From: Pseudomonadota bacterium | GTDB lineage: Bacteria; Myxococcota_A; UBA796; UBA9615 | Direction of reading: 5' to 3' | Assembly: GCA_024229515.1 (NCBI GenBank) | Contig: JAAESI010000271.1 | Location: forward strand, 1 to 64,000 | Length of the DNA: 64,000 nt | Program-made: the position numbers and the translations under genes | In this document: positions 34,474-42,514 of the stretch, one piece after another | Position numbering within the stretch: position 1 is the first letter of the stretch | How the letters are laid out: every line of letters begins with the position of its first letter | Notes under the pieces: model-generated | What the model saw: only the letters and a program-made list of their open reading frames with translations | The model's database searches: none | What the model was told of the DNA's origin: nothing

Positions 34474-35732
34474 GGTTCCTTGGTCGGAGCCTTCAGGGCC
34501 CGCGCCTTCTTGACCGCGTCGAGCTCCTTGCTGACCGAGATCCCCCGATCCCGCAGTGAGAACCAGACCAGCCGCTTCCGGTCCATCACGAAGAACCGCT
34601 TCGCGTATTTGCGGAGCTGCCGGCGGTCGAGCTCGATCCCGAGTCCGGGGGCCGTCGGCACCTGGATGGTCCCCCGATCGTGGTGGAACGGCTTCGTCAG
34701 CAGCCCATCGCGCCCTTCGATGGTCCACCCCGGCGGGTTGTAGGGGTACTCCAGCTCTTTGGTGTCGGCGAAGCCGGCGGCCGCCGCGAGGTGCAGGTTC
34801 ACCGCGAAGCCGATGCCGTTGGTCCAGGTGTGGGGCGTGTAGGTGCGTCCGTGCTCCTTGCAGAGCTTCGCCACCTCCATCGTCTGGGCGATGCCGCCGG
34901 TGAACATCGCGTCGGGCTGGAAGATGTCGTAGCAGCCGCGTTTCACCATCATCGCCAGCTCGGGGAACCCCCCGGTGTGCAACTCGCCGCCCGCGATCGG
35001 CACCCGGCTGGACTCCCGCAGCGCGATCTGGGCGTCCCAGTCGTCCATCGGGAGCGGCTCCTCGACCCAGGCGATGCCGGCGTCGGCGCACGCATCGGCG
35101 AACCGGCGGGCCCGGGGGAGATCCCAGCGGGGCGCGTCCGCGATCACCGAGACGCGCCACCCCTGGTTGGCGTCCACGCCGATCTTCATGCGACCGCCCA
35201 TCGCGGCGCACGTCTTCTGGACCTGCTCGATGTCGACCCGTTCGTCGAAGTCGTGGACCCGCAGCTTGATGGCGGTGAAGCCTTCCTCCAGCCGCGCCTC
35301 GGCCTCTTCGATCCGCGCTTCGGGGGTCTTCACCTCGCCGGTGGAGGCGTACAGCTTGATGGTGCGCGGGGCGCCCCCGAGCAGGGAGCAGACCGGCTTG
35401 CCCTCCAGCTTGCCCTTGATGTCCCAGAACGCCGGCTCGATCCACCAGTTGCGCCAGCCCAGGTAGCCGACCTCCCGCAGCCGCTGCTGCACGGTGTCGA
35501 TGTCGGTGGCGTCGGCGCCGAGGAAGTACGGCCCGAGCACGTCGCCGAGGCCGGCGCGTTCGCGGGACATCGCCGGCCCCGCGGAGATCCCCTCCACCCC
35601 GTCGCTGGTGAAGACGCGCAGCAGCGTGAAGCGGTTCTGGACCATCGGGAAGCCCGGGATCCAGCTGGGATAGAAGCGGGCGGGAAGGGGGACGCGGACG
35701 TGGTACAGCTCGATGCGGGTGATCGTCGGCAT
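34470..35732 (-). CDS. enolase-superfamily enzyme (mandelate racemase/muconate lactonizing type)
   Basis: A 420-residue TIM-barrel enzyme of the MR/MLE group. The N-terminal capping domain (MPTITRIELYHVRVPL) is followed by the barrel with the KxR base motif AIKLRVHDF. Metal ligands are Asp in IGVDANQGW, Glu in WVEEPL and Glu in AGGELH. QPDAMFTGG and the HTW histidine region complete the active site. Such enzymes abstract the proton next to a carboxylate in acid-sugar dehydration, racemisation or cycloisomerisation; the substrate cannot be set. ATG 35732 is chosen over the frame's earlier start because it gives the normal N-terminus. Confidence 0.88.
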   Translation of the reverse strand: MPTITRIELYHVRVPLPARFYPSWIPGFPMVQNRFTLLRVFTSDGVEGISAGPAMSRERAGLGDVLGPYFLGADATDIDTVQQRLREVGYLGWRNWWIEPAFWDIKGKLEGKPVCSLLGGAPRTIKLYASTGEVKTPEARIEEAEARLEEGFTAIKLRVHDFDERVDIEQVQKTCAAMGGRMKIGVDANQGWRVSVIADAPRWDLPRARRFADACADAGIAWVEEPLPMDDWDAQIALRESSRVPIAGGELHTGGFPELAMMVKRGCYDIFQPDAMFTGGIAQTMEVAKLCKEHGRTYTPHTWTNGIGFAVNLHLAAAAGFADTKELEYPYNPPGWTIEGRDGLLTKPFHHDRGTIQVPTAPGLGIELDRRQLRKYAKRFFVMDRKRLVWFSLRDRGISVSKELDAVKKARALKAPTKEP

Positions 35733-35776
35733 GGTGAAGCCTACGCCGCCGAGCCGACGGGGCGGTCTCAGCACCC

Positions 35777-37058
35777 CTGACGGTCGTCATCCCCACCCCC
35801 CGGGTGCGGCCCGCGGCTCCGCTCTGCTCGATGGGCTCGCGCCGTACCCCGTCTACGAGGTCTACGGGAAGCTCACCGCCGACCCGTTCGGTGGGGGCCG
35901 CCCCTCCTTCTACCTCCCGGAGGTCGACCGAGCCCGCGTCGAGGACTACGTCCGCCGGACGCACGCCAAGGGGATCGAGTTCAACTACCTGCTCAACAGC
36001 TCCGCGATGGACAACATCGAGTACACGCGGGTCGGCCAGCGGGCGATGGACGAGGTGTTGGACTGGGTGGACGGCATCGGTGTCGATTCGATCACCGTCG
36101 CCAACATCTACCTGCTCCGTCTGATCAAGAAGCGTCACCCTCGGATCAAGGTCCGGATCAGCTCCCGCCGCTTCACCGACAACCCCCGCAAGGTCCGGTT
36201 CTGGGTCGAGCAGGGCGCCGACTGCATCGTCGTGTCCGAGGTGAACATCCACCGCGAGTTCAAGGTCCTCAAGTCGCTCCAGAAGGCGGCCGGGGACGTC
36301 GAACTCTCCCTCATCGTGAACAACTGGTGCCGTCAGGACTGCGCCATCGCGGGCAACCACGCGGTCACGCTGTCGGCGGGTTCGAGGGAGGGGAGCAAGG
36401 GCTTCCCCCTGGACTACTGCTCCCTGCGCTGCAACTCGATCCGGTTGGACGATCCGGTCAACTTCATCCGCGCCAATTGGATCCGCCCCGAAGACCTCCC
36501 GATCTACGAGGAGATGGGCTTCCACAACTTCAAGATCGTGGAGCGCAGCACGCCCACGGCCGTGCTCCTGAGCCGCGTGAAGGCGTACGCGGAGCGCCGC
36601 TACGACGGCAGCCTGCTGGACCTCGTGCAGAACTTCGCCTACCCCGAGGAGGCCTTCGAGGGGGAGGAGAAAAAGCGGTACCCGCTGCGGCGGCTGGCGA
36701 AGCACTTCGGGCGGTCCCGCGCCTACAACCTCCTCAAGCTCCCGCTGCTGATGCGCTACGGCCGGACCGCCAGCGTGCTGCAGCCCCGCCGCGGCCGGAA
36801 CCCGATTCAGATCGACAACCGGGCGCTCGACGGCTTCATCGACCGCTTCCTCACCCGGGCTGCCAGGACCTGGACTGCGAGGACTGCCGGTACTGCCACG
36901 AGTGGGCCGACAAGGCGGTCCGTATCGATCCCAAGTGGGAGACGGAGATGCGGGACGTCTTCACCGAGTTGCTCAGTGAGATCGACAGCGGTGGGCTGTG
37001 GGAGCCGTACCGGACGACCATCAAGGAGTTGGTCCAGATCGGCCGCCCGACGCGTTAG
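35777..37058 (+). pseudogene. U32-peptidase-like protein gene with two single-base frameshifts
   Basis: Most of the barrel is open (~35800-36855): VYEVYGKL, GIEFNYLLNSSAMDN, SITVANIYLLRLIKK, CIVVSEVNIHREF, LIVNNWCRQDCAI, DYCSLRCNSIRL, NFKIVERSTPT. The NxxC...C pattern fits the YrrN/UbiU/UbiV-like U32 family, some of which carry FeS clusters. Near 35801 a run of six C must be seven to join LTVVIPTP with PGAARGSALLDGL. Near 36857 GGG must be GGGG to join DRFLTR with GCQDLDCEDCRYCHEW and reach the TAG at 37056. No ATG/GTG/TTG is available upstream; CTG 35777 is the only candidate. Either assembly errors or a decaying gene. Confidence 0.7.
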
Positions 37059-37300
37059 GCGGGGCTTCGGACGCTTCCGGTGACTCGGACGCGGACGGCC
37101 ATCAGTCCGCCCAGTCGCCCAAAGCCAGAGCCTGATCCGGGCCCTGGCGGACGAGGTGCTGGGGGGACGCGGAGGACCGGCGCCTGGCGATCGAGGAGAG
37201 GGAGCGATCGCTCGTCTGTCACCCCCGGCTCCGCGGCGGTTGCGCTCGCCGCAAAGGTCATGAGCGTCAGCGCGAGCCCGAACGTGAGCGGTCGATTCAT
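37055..37300 (-). CDS. small secreted protein, hypothetical
   Basis: ATG 37300 has GGAGG 8 nt upstream and starts a convincing Sec signal peptide (MNRPLTFGLALTLMTFAASATAAE). The remaining ~57 residues are Pro/Gly/Arg-rich and may drift out of the true frame, because a different frame reads HLVRQGPDQALALGDWAD and stops sooner. No family recognised. Its end overlaps the U32-like gene by 4 bp. Confidence 0.42.
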   Translation of the reverse strand: MNRPLTFGLALTLMTFAASATAAEPGVTDERSLPLLDRQAPVLRVPPAPRPPGPGSGSGFGRLGGLMAVRVRVTGSVRSPA

Positions 37301-37408
37301 CCCCTGGTCCTCCCCGGAGCCCTTGTCGCTTGCTGGACTCCGGGCGCGGTCGGAAGCGAACATGCGTGCGACGGCTCATGCCCCGATGGGCAGGCCGCGG
37401 AGTGCCCC

Positions 37409-38902
37409 ATGATCGTCTCTCGTACCCCCTTCGCTTCCCTCGCCCTGGTGCTCGTGCTTGCCGGGGCCGCCCCGGCCCTCGCCGAGACGCCGCCGATCTT
37501 CCCGGTGCAAGGCGTGCTGACCGACGCCGACGGCGCCCTCATCGACGGCTCCGTGACCGTGCTGTTTGCGTTGTACGACGCATCGGATGCAGCGGCCCCG
37601 GTCTGGGAGGAGACCCGCAGCCTGGATGTCGCCGCCGGCTTGCTGACCGCCTACCTGGGTGAGACCGAGGACCTGCCGCCGAGCCTGTTTGCGAGCCACT
37701 CGGCGCTGTGGCTCGGCATCACGGTGGAGGACGACGAGGAGATGGAGCGCGTGGAGCTCGGCTCGTCGGCGTTCGCCGCCGTCGCGCAGCACGCTCTGGA
37801 TGTGCCCGAAGACGTCGCCCGGGGCGGACAGTCGTGCTCGCCCGGGGACGTCGTCGCCGGATTGGACGCGCTCGGCGACGTCGTCTGCGTGCCTGACGCG
37901 GACGAGGACACGCTGTACTCCGGCGCCGACTTCGCGCTGGCCGATCAGCTCTGCCTCTCCGGCGAGGTGGTGCTGGGCATCGACGCGGCGGGCCAGGCCG
38001 TCTGCGTCGTCGACACCGACACGGACACCGACACCCAATACACCGGCACGACGTTCGCGACCTCGGCGCAGCAGTGCTCGACCGGCAACGTGGTGTTCGG
38101 CATCGACGTCAACGGCGGGGTGATCTGCGTCGCCGACGACAACAACACCTATTCGGGCGTCGACTTCGCGCTGGCGGGTCAGTTCTGCGCCGACGACGAC
38201 ATCGCCATCGGCTTCGACTCCTCCGGCGTCCTGCAGTGCACCTCCACGGTGCCGTGGGGGCTCCTGACGGGCATCCCCGGCGACCTCGCCGACGGCGACC
38301 AGGACACCGACACGTTGGCCGATCTACCCTGCGATCCCGGGGAGATGGCGGTCCTGGACCCGACCTCGGGGGAGTGGGCCTGCGTCGACCACGCCGGCGA
38401 TCCGGACGCCCACCACAGCGAGACGAGCGACGGCCTCGCGGTGACGCCCGCGTCGGTGACCATCCAGGGCACCTCGACGGCCCTGACCGACGGCGAACTG
38501 GACCTGGGGCCGGACGCCGACGACGCGCTGACCGGCGCGATGGTGACCACGCTCACGGGGGGCGGCCTGGCGGACTCGCTGCACACCCACGCGGGCACGG
38601 GGAACGACGCCCCGACGGTGATGACGGACCAGACGCCGACCACGTACACGTTCGGCGCCGCCGCGCGGTACTGCCGCGACCTCGTTCAGGACACGTTCGA
38701 CGACTGGAGGGTCCCCACCTACGAGGAGGCCTGGTGCGTCTACCAGGCCACGACCGTGCCCAGCCCGACCTCGTCGAGCTGGTTCTGGACCTCGTCGGCC
38801 GACCCGGGGAGCGGCTACCAGATGCTCATCATCAGGTTCAGTGACGGCTACCCCAACGCCGCCACGGGCAGCTCCGTCCACCGCGTGCGGTGCGTCCGGT
38901 GA
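37409..38902 (+). CDS. secreted repeat protein with C-terminal DUF1566 (Lcl) domain
   Basis: A 497-residue exported protein: signal peptide cleaved after ALA (LAGAAPALAETPP), an N-terminal beta domain (FPVQGVLTDADGALIDGSVTVLF) of the kind seen before tail-fibre-like repeats, then four imperfect ~38-residue repeats around YSGxDFALAxQxCxxG...GIDxxGxxxCVxDxD. The C-terminal DUF1566 domain has CRDLVQDTFDDWRVPTYEEA and ends HRVRCVR, with paired Cys. Likely cell-surface or secreted; function unknown. Its TGA overlaps the next GTG, starting a three-gene operon. A DUF1566 tail also occurs in the kinase chimera at 28940-29348. Confidence 0.8.
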   Translation: MIVSRTPFASLALVLVLAGAAPALAETPPIFPVQGVLTDADGALIDGSVTVLFALYDASDAAAPVWEETRSLDVAAGLLTAYLGETEDLPPSLFASHSALWLGITVEDDEEMERVELGSSAFAAVAQHALDVPEDVARGGQSCSPGDVVAGLDALGDVVCVPDADEDTLYSGADFALADQLCLSGEVVLGIDAAGQAVCVVDTDTDTDTQYTGTTFATSAQQCSTGNVVFGIDVNGGVICVADDNNTYSGVDFALAGQFCADDDIAIGFDSSGVLQCTSTVPWGLLTGIPGDLADGDQDTDTLADLPCDPGEMAVLDPTSGEWACVDHAGDPDAHHSETSDGLAVTPASVTIQGTSTALTDGELDLGPDADDALTGAMVTTLTGGGLADSLHTHAGTGNDAPTVMTDQTPTTYTFGAAARYCRDLVQDTFDDWRVPTYEEAWCVYQATTVPSPTSSSWFWTSSADPGSGYQMLIIRFSDGYPNAATGSSVHRVRCVR

Positions 38903-39249
38903 GAGCCCCCCTGACTCGAGTCACGGGCCTCGCCGCGTGGCTGGGGCTCCTGCTGATGCTGGGGGGCTGCCACGAGCCTCCGGGGGAGGATCCGCCCGAC
39001 GACGACGACGTCGCGGACGACGACGATGGCGCGGACGATGACGATGCTGCGGACGATGACGACTCGGTGCCCGAGCCCGATCCGCTGCCCTTCACGTCCC
39101 AGACCGGGGGCGGCGCGATCCTGGCGTCCGAGGGCTACGGATTGGAACTGTTCGCGCTGCCGGTCTCCCCGGTAGGCACGACCTCCTCGTCGACGTACCG
39201 GCTCGAGTTGGGGCCGGGGGCCGTCCGCGCCGCGGCCGCGGGCGACTGA
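38899..39249 (+). CDS. Asp-rich linker lipoprotein
   Basis: A 116-residue lipoprotein: hydrophobic signal then lipobox MLGGC, then a linker of DDDDVADDDDGADDDD type, then a ~55-residue domain (FTSQTGGGAILASEGYGLELFA... YRLELGPGAVR) that resembles short conserved C-terminal pieces in other deltaproteobacterial lipoproteins. GTG 38899 overlaps the preceding TGA. Function unknown; probably an envelope component made with the DUF1566 protein and the peptidase that follows. Confidence 0.72.
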   Translation: MRAPLTRVTGLAAWLGLLLMLGGCHEPPGEDPPDDDDVADDDDGADDDDAADDDDSVPEPDPLPFTSQTGGGAILASEGYGLELFALPVSPVGTTSSSTYRLELGPGAVRAAAAGD

Positions 39250-39968
39250 TGCGAAGCGGGGCGGTCCTGGTGATGGTGCTCCTGACGGCGGCCGGCGTCG
39301 CACGCGCGGACGTGCCGAAGCCGCCGCCGCTGATCCAGGAGGCGGGCGCCTGCCTGCCGACCAGCGCGGCGATGGCGCTCCACAGCCTGAGCGATCCGAC
39401 GGAGCCCCGCGCGATCGCCCGCCGCATCCCCATCCGACCCGAAGGCGCCGACTTCTTCGACCTGCAGGAGGAGCTGACCCGCCGTGGGTACGCGAGCCTC
39501 GTGTTCGTCGGCGGTCCGGCCGACGCCGCCGCGGCCCTGGAAGCCGGCGTGCCGGTCGTAGCCGCGGTGCACCAGGGCGACGTCAAGCACGCGGTGATGG
39601 TGTGGGGGACCGGGGCGGATGACGACGGTCCGCTCCTGCGCTCCACCGATCCCGCCCGGGGGCAGGAGCGCACCGAAGATCACGCGGCGTTCGCGGCCCG
39701 CCAGTACGGGGGGCAGCTGCTGGTGCTGTGGCGCCTGGACGATTCCGCCGAGGCGCGTCTGGAAGCGGCGGGGTTCCGGCTCGAGCCGGCTCGGCGGATC
39801 AACGCCCGGTTCCGGGCCCAGGCGTTGGTGCGCCGGGCGGACCGCCACGAGGCCGTCAACGATCAGGTCGTGGAGCTGCTCCGCCGGGCCGCCGCCGAGG
39901 ACCCGAGCTGGGTCGAGGCGGGCTTTCGATTGCGTCAGGCGGAGCGCCGGCTCGCGGAAGGTCCCTGA
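39249..39968 (+). CDS. exported C39-like (papain-fold) cysteine peptidase
   Basis: A 239-residue protein with signal peptide MRSGAVLVMVLLTAAGVARA. The papain-like triad fits: Cys in QEAGACLPTSAAMAL (~residue 35), His in GDVKHAVMVWG, and Asp in RSTDPARG, the order seen in peptidase C39-like families. The last ~60 residues form helices. C39 peptidases cleave leader peptides after double Gly, but C39_2-like proteins act as secreted peptidases or bind peptides. ATG overlaps the previous TGA (TGATG), so it is coupled to the lipoprotein. Confidence 0.68.
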   Translation: MRSGAVLVMVLLTAAGVARADVPKPPPLIQEAGACLPTSAAMALHSLSDPTEPRAIARRIPIRPEGADFFDLQEELTRRGYASLVFVGGPADAAAALEAGVPVVAAVHQGDVKHAVMVWGTGADDDGPLLRSTDPARGQERTEDHAAFAARQYGGQLLVLWRLDDSAEARLEAAGFRLEPARRINARFRAQALVRRADRHEAVNDQVVELLRRAAAEDPSWVEAGFRLRQAERRLAEGP

Positions 39969-40005
39969 ACCGCGAACGAACCGACGGAGCTGACCCCGGC
40001 GCAGA

Positions 40006-40848
40006 TCAGACGAAGTCGCGCTTCTTGACCGCCTTGATCTTGCGGCCGTACTCCCGCACCCACGCCAGCTCGTCCTCGGCCAACGGACCGGCGTCCATGG
40101 CGCTGAGGTTGGCAGTCAGCTGCTCCCGGTTCTTTGGCCCCGTCAGTACGACATGCACGTGGGGGTTGGAGAGCACGAACCGGTAGGCCAGCGCCGGGCT
40201 GAGGGGAGGCACCCCGGCGGCCTGCCCGGGGAACGGCGGCATCTCGATCCCCTTGACCGGCTTGATCAGCTGCCCCCAGGCGAGCGCGGTGTAGGCGATG
40301 ACCGCCGGATCGCGGGCCCCCAGGTGCGGGAAGATGTCCTGCTCGGCGCCGGGGTGCTTGGCGCTGTAGCGGATCATCAGCGCCTCCATCGGCCCCTCGG
40401 CGGCGAGGCGGCCGGCCCGCTGGCGGTCGTGGATGCTGCACCCGAACGTGCGGACCTTGCCTTCGTCCTTCAGCTTCTGCACCGCGTCGACGATGCCGGG
40501 GGTCAAGCGCGACGTCTTGCCCAGCCAGCCCAGCTGGTAGAGGTCGACGTAGTCCGTCTTCAGTTTGCGGAGGGTCTTTTCGACCCCGCGCCGAATCTGC
40601 CCGCCGAAGGCCGTGAGGCTCCCCAGGTAAGAGACGACGTGAGCCTCGCGGTCGCGTGCGATCACCTCGGAGATTCCCTCGACGACCTTGCCGAACGAGG
40701 CCCCGTACAGCCAGTAGTTCACCCCGCGGTCGGCGGCGTAGCGCACGTCGTCGGAGTCGGCGCCGTAGTTGCCCGCCAGCCCCATCCGGAAGACCCGCTT
40801 GTCGATCTGGGGGAGGTGGCAGTGGGTGAAGTCGCGGGTGCTGCTCAT
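40006..40848 (-). CDS. aldo/keto reductase-fold protein lacking the catalytic tetrad
   Basis: A 280-residue AKR-fold protein (RVFRMGLAGNYG, EKTLRKLKTDYVDLYQL, KLKDEGKVRTFGCSIHD, ALMIRYSAKHPGAEQDIFP, VLTGPKNREQL). By alignment to the usual GINFFDTA..YG, the tetrad Asp is Leu47 and the Tyr is Phe52. The Lys position (TK) is Tyr74, and the His of LYQLHW is Gly107. All four catalytic positions are therefore changed, while the barrel and C-terminal NADP-binding region remain. It may have lost reductase activity and act as a binding protein or use another chemistry. ATG 40848. Confidence 0.82.
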   Translation of the reverse strand: MSSTRDFTHCHLPQIDKRVFRMGLAGNYGADSDDVRYAADRGVNYWLYGASFGKVVEGISEVIARDREAHVVSYLGSLTAFGGQIRRGVEKTLRKLKTDYVDLYQLGWLGKTSRLTPGIVDAVQKLKDEGKVRTFGCSIHDRQRAGRLAAEGPMEALMIRYSAKHPGAEQDIFPHLGARDPAVIAYTALAWGQLIKPVKGIEMPPFPGQAAGVPPLSPALAYRFVLSNPHVHVVLTGPKNREQLTANLSAMDAGPLAEDELAWVREYGRKIKAVKKRDFV

Positions 40849-40867
40849 GGCGGCATCCTATCCCGCC

Positions 40868-41665
40868 CTACCGCGCGTCCTCGGCATCCAGGAAGTCGTC
40901 GATGCGGCCGGCCTGCGTCCGCATCTGCGCCGCCGCCGCCTCGACGGCGAAGTAGTCCGGGATGTCGTCGTCGTTCAGCAGCGCGTCCACCCAGAAGGTC
41001 TCGGATCGGCGGACCGCGTCGCCGTGGGGGTACAGCAGGACGAAGTCGTACTGCTGGAAGACCTCCATCAGGTCGGTCGTGAACTCGATCGGGTCGGGCA
41101 GCAGCGACCGGCCGACCACGTAGGCGGGACCTCCATCCTCGGGCTCGATCCAGCGGTAGTGCTTGGTGCCCGCGGAGGCCGCCTCCCCCAGCAGGGAGGC
41201 CTCCGTGCGCTGCTCGAAGGAGAACCGGTAGGCCTCGCAGGTGCGATCGAGGAAGCAGTCCCGGTCGGTCTCGTCGAAGACCCGGTACTCCAGGTAGCTG
41301 TCGAAGACGGAGGCCTTGTCAGGGTGGATGATCGCGGGCAGCACCTCGTCCAGGGTGTGCCGGTAGTCCGCCGCCCCCATGGCCCCGAGGATGTGCAGAT
41401 CGCCCTCGACGTCGACCCCGGCGGCCGCGAGGTGATCCGAGGTCAGGTTGTCGACGCGCCAGCCTTCGGTGATCTCGTCGAACGATTCGTCGACCAGCGG
41501 CACGAGGTTCGCCCCCGTCGCCTGCAGGAAGCGCGGCTCGTCCTCGAAGTGGGCGAAGCCGTACGTGACCAGCTCCTCCATGTCCTCGGGGGCGTCGACC
41601 ACGCAGCCGGCGGTCACGGTCAGCGTGAGCAGGAGCGCCGTGGCGGCGGGGGCGTTCAGCACCAT
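40868..41665 (-). CDS. lipoprotein of unknown function
   Basis: A 265-residue lipoprotein: signal MVLNAPAATALLLTLT with lipobox TAGC, then a mixed alpha/beta globular domain without recognised motifs (VTYGFAHFEDEPRFLQATG, YLEYRVFDETDRDCFLDRTCEAYRF with a probable disulfide pair). ATG 41665 is preferred over ATG 41674 because AGGA lies 8 nt before it, whereas the same AGG touches the earlier ATG. Divergent from the GDPD gene. Confidence 0.7.
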   Translation of the reverse strand: MVLNAPAATALLLTLTVTAGCVVDAPEDMEELVTYGFAHFEDEPRFLQATGANLVPLVDESFDEITEGWRVDNLTSDHLAAAGVDVEGDLHILGAMGAADYRHTLDEVLPAIIHPDKASVFDSYLEYRVFDETDRDCFLDRTCEAYRFSFEQRTEASLLGEAASAGTKHYRWIEPEDGGPAYVVGRSLLPDPIEFTTDLMEVFQQYDFVLLYPHGDAVRRSETFWVDALLNDDDIPDYFAVEAAAAQMRTQAGRIDDFLDAEDAR

Positions 41666-41738
41666 CGGGGCCATCCTACGGTGCCGAGTCTGCGAGATAT
41701 GCTGAGGGACCCTCACCTCAGAGGAAGGACGCCGAGAC

Positions 41739-42512
41739 CTGGCCCCCCGACCCGAGATCCACGCCCACCGCGGTGGCGCCGCTCTGGCGCCCGAGAACAC
41801 GATGGCGGCGTTCGAGAACGCGGTGGCGCTGGGCGTCGACTGGATCGAGATGGACGTGCAGACGTGCGCCTCCGGGGAAGCCGTCGTCATCTACGAGCCC
41901 GATCTTCGGCTGGCGGGGCGGCCGGACCTCGCCGTCGCTGGCCTGCCGCTGCGTGAGCTCCAGTCGATCGACGTCGGCTCCCATTTCTCGGCCGAGTTCG
42001 CGGGGCAGCGGGTGCCCACCCTGCAGGAAGTCGTCGAGACGCTCCGGGGGCGGGTCCGCTTCCACGTCGAGATCAAGGAGTACGGCGTCCGTGGGGACGG
42101 CACGGCAGTTCGGGCGGCGGGGCTGCTCGCCCGCATCGCGACCCCCGGCGTGGTGCTCCTGACGTCCTACAACCCCTTCTCCCTGGCCCGTGCCGCCCGG
42201 GTCGCGCCGAAGCTGCCGAGGGGCCTCATTCACCCCCCCGACGGCGGGATCGCGGGACCCCGCCGGGCGCTGCGGGATCGGCTGTTCGGGGAGCCCTGGT
42301 CCGCCGGCCTCCTCGGCGTGGACGCGGTCCTCCCGAGGGCAAGTCAGGTCGACGAACGGAGGGTCCGTCGAGCGCACCGCCGCGGGCGGAGGGTGGTTCC
42401 ATGGCTTGTCGACGACCCCGACCGCATGCGGGCCCTGGGGGAGCTGGGAGTGGATGGCTTCCTCACCGATCGGCCGGACCTCGCCGTCGCTATCCGAACG
42501 GCATGCCCTTGA
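41739..42512 (+). CDS. glycerophosphodiester phosphodiesterase-family protein, altered active site, no canonical start
   Basis: A 257-residue GDPD TIM-barrel. The N-terminal signature HAHRGG...PENTMAAFENA and WIEMDVQ (Glu37, Asp39) are intact, and VDGFLTDRPDLA closes the fold. The second catalytic His, normally in VxxHD, is Tyr52 (VVIYEPDL), so general acid/base catalysis is probably impaired. Conserved sequence extends upstream of the first ATG (41802) to residue HAHRGG. No ATG/GTG/TTG exists between the upstream stop and that motif, leaving CTG 41739 (MAPRPEIH) as the only candidate, with AGGAAGG some 10 nt before it. Confidence 0.72.
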   Translation: MAPRPEIHAHRGGAALAPENTMAAFENAVALGVDWIEMDVQTCASGEAVVIYEPDLRLAGRPDLAVAGLPLRELQSIDVGSHFSAEFAGQRVPTLQEVVETLRGRVRFHVEIKEYGVRGDGTAVRAAGLLARIATPGVVLLTSYNPFSLARAARVAPKLPRGLIHPPDGGIAGPRRALRDRLFGEPWSAGLLGVDAVLPRASQVDERRVRRAHRRGRRVVPWLVDDPDRMRALGELGVDGFLTDRPDLAVAIRTACP

Positions 42513-42514
42513 AG

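Noticed and set aside
33913-36705. 930-codon minus-strand frame covering methyltransferase and enolase gene
   Set aside because: Only its last ~186 codons are a real protein; the rest is a shadow of the enolase-superfamily and U32-like genes.
37889-38170. GAC/CGAC-rich repeats as a possible DNA satellite
   Set aside because: They are codon-level traces of imperfect protein repeats in the DUF1566 protein, not exact DNA repeats.
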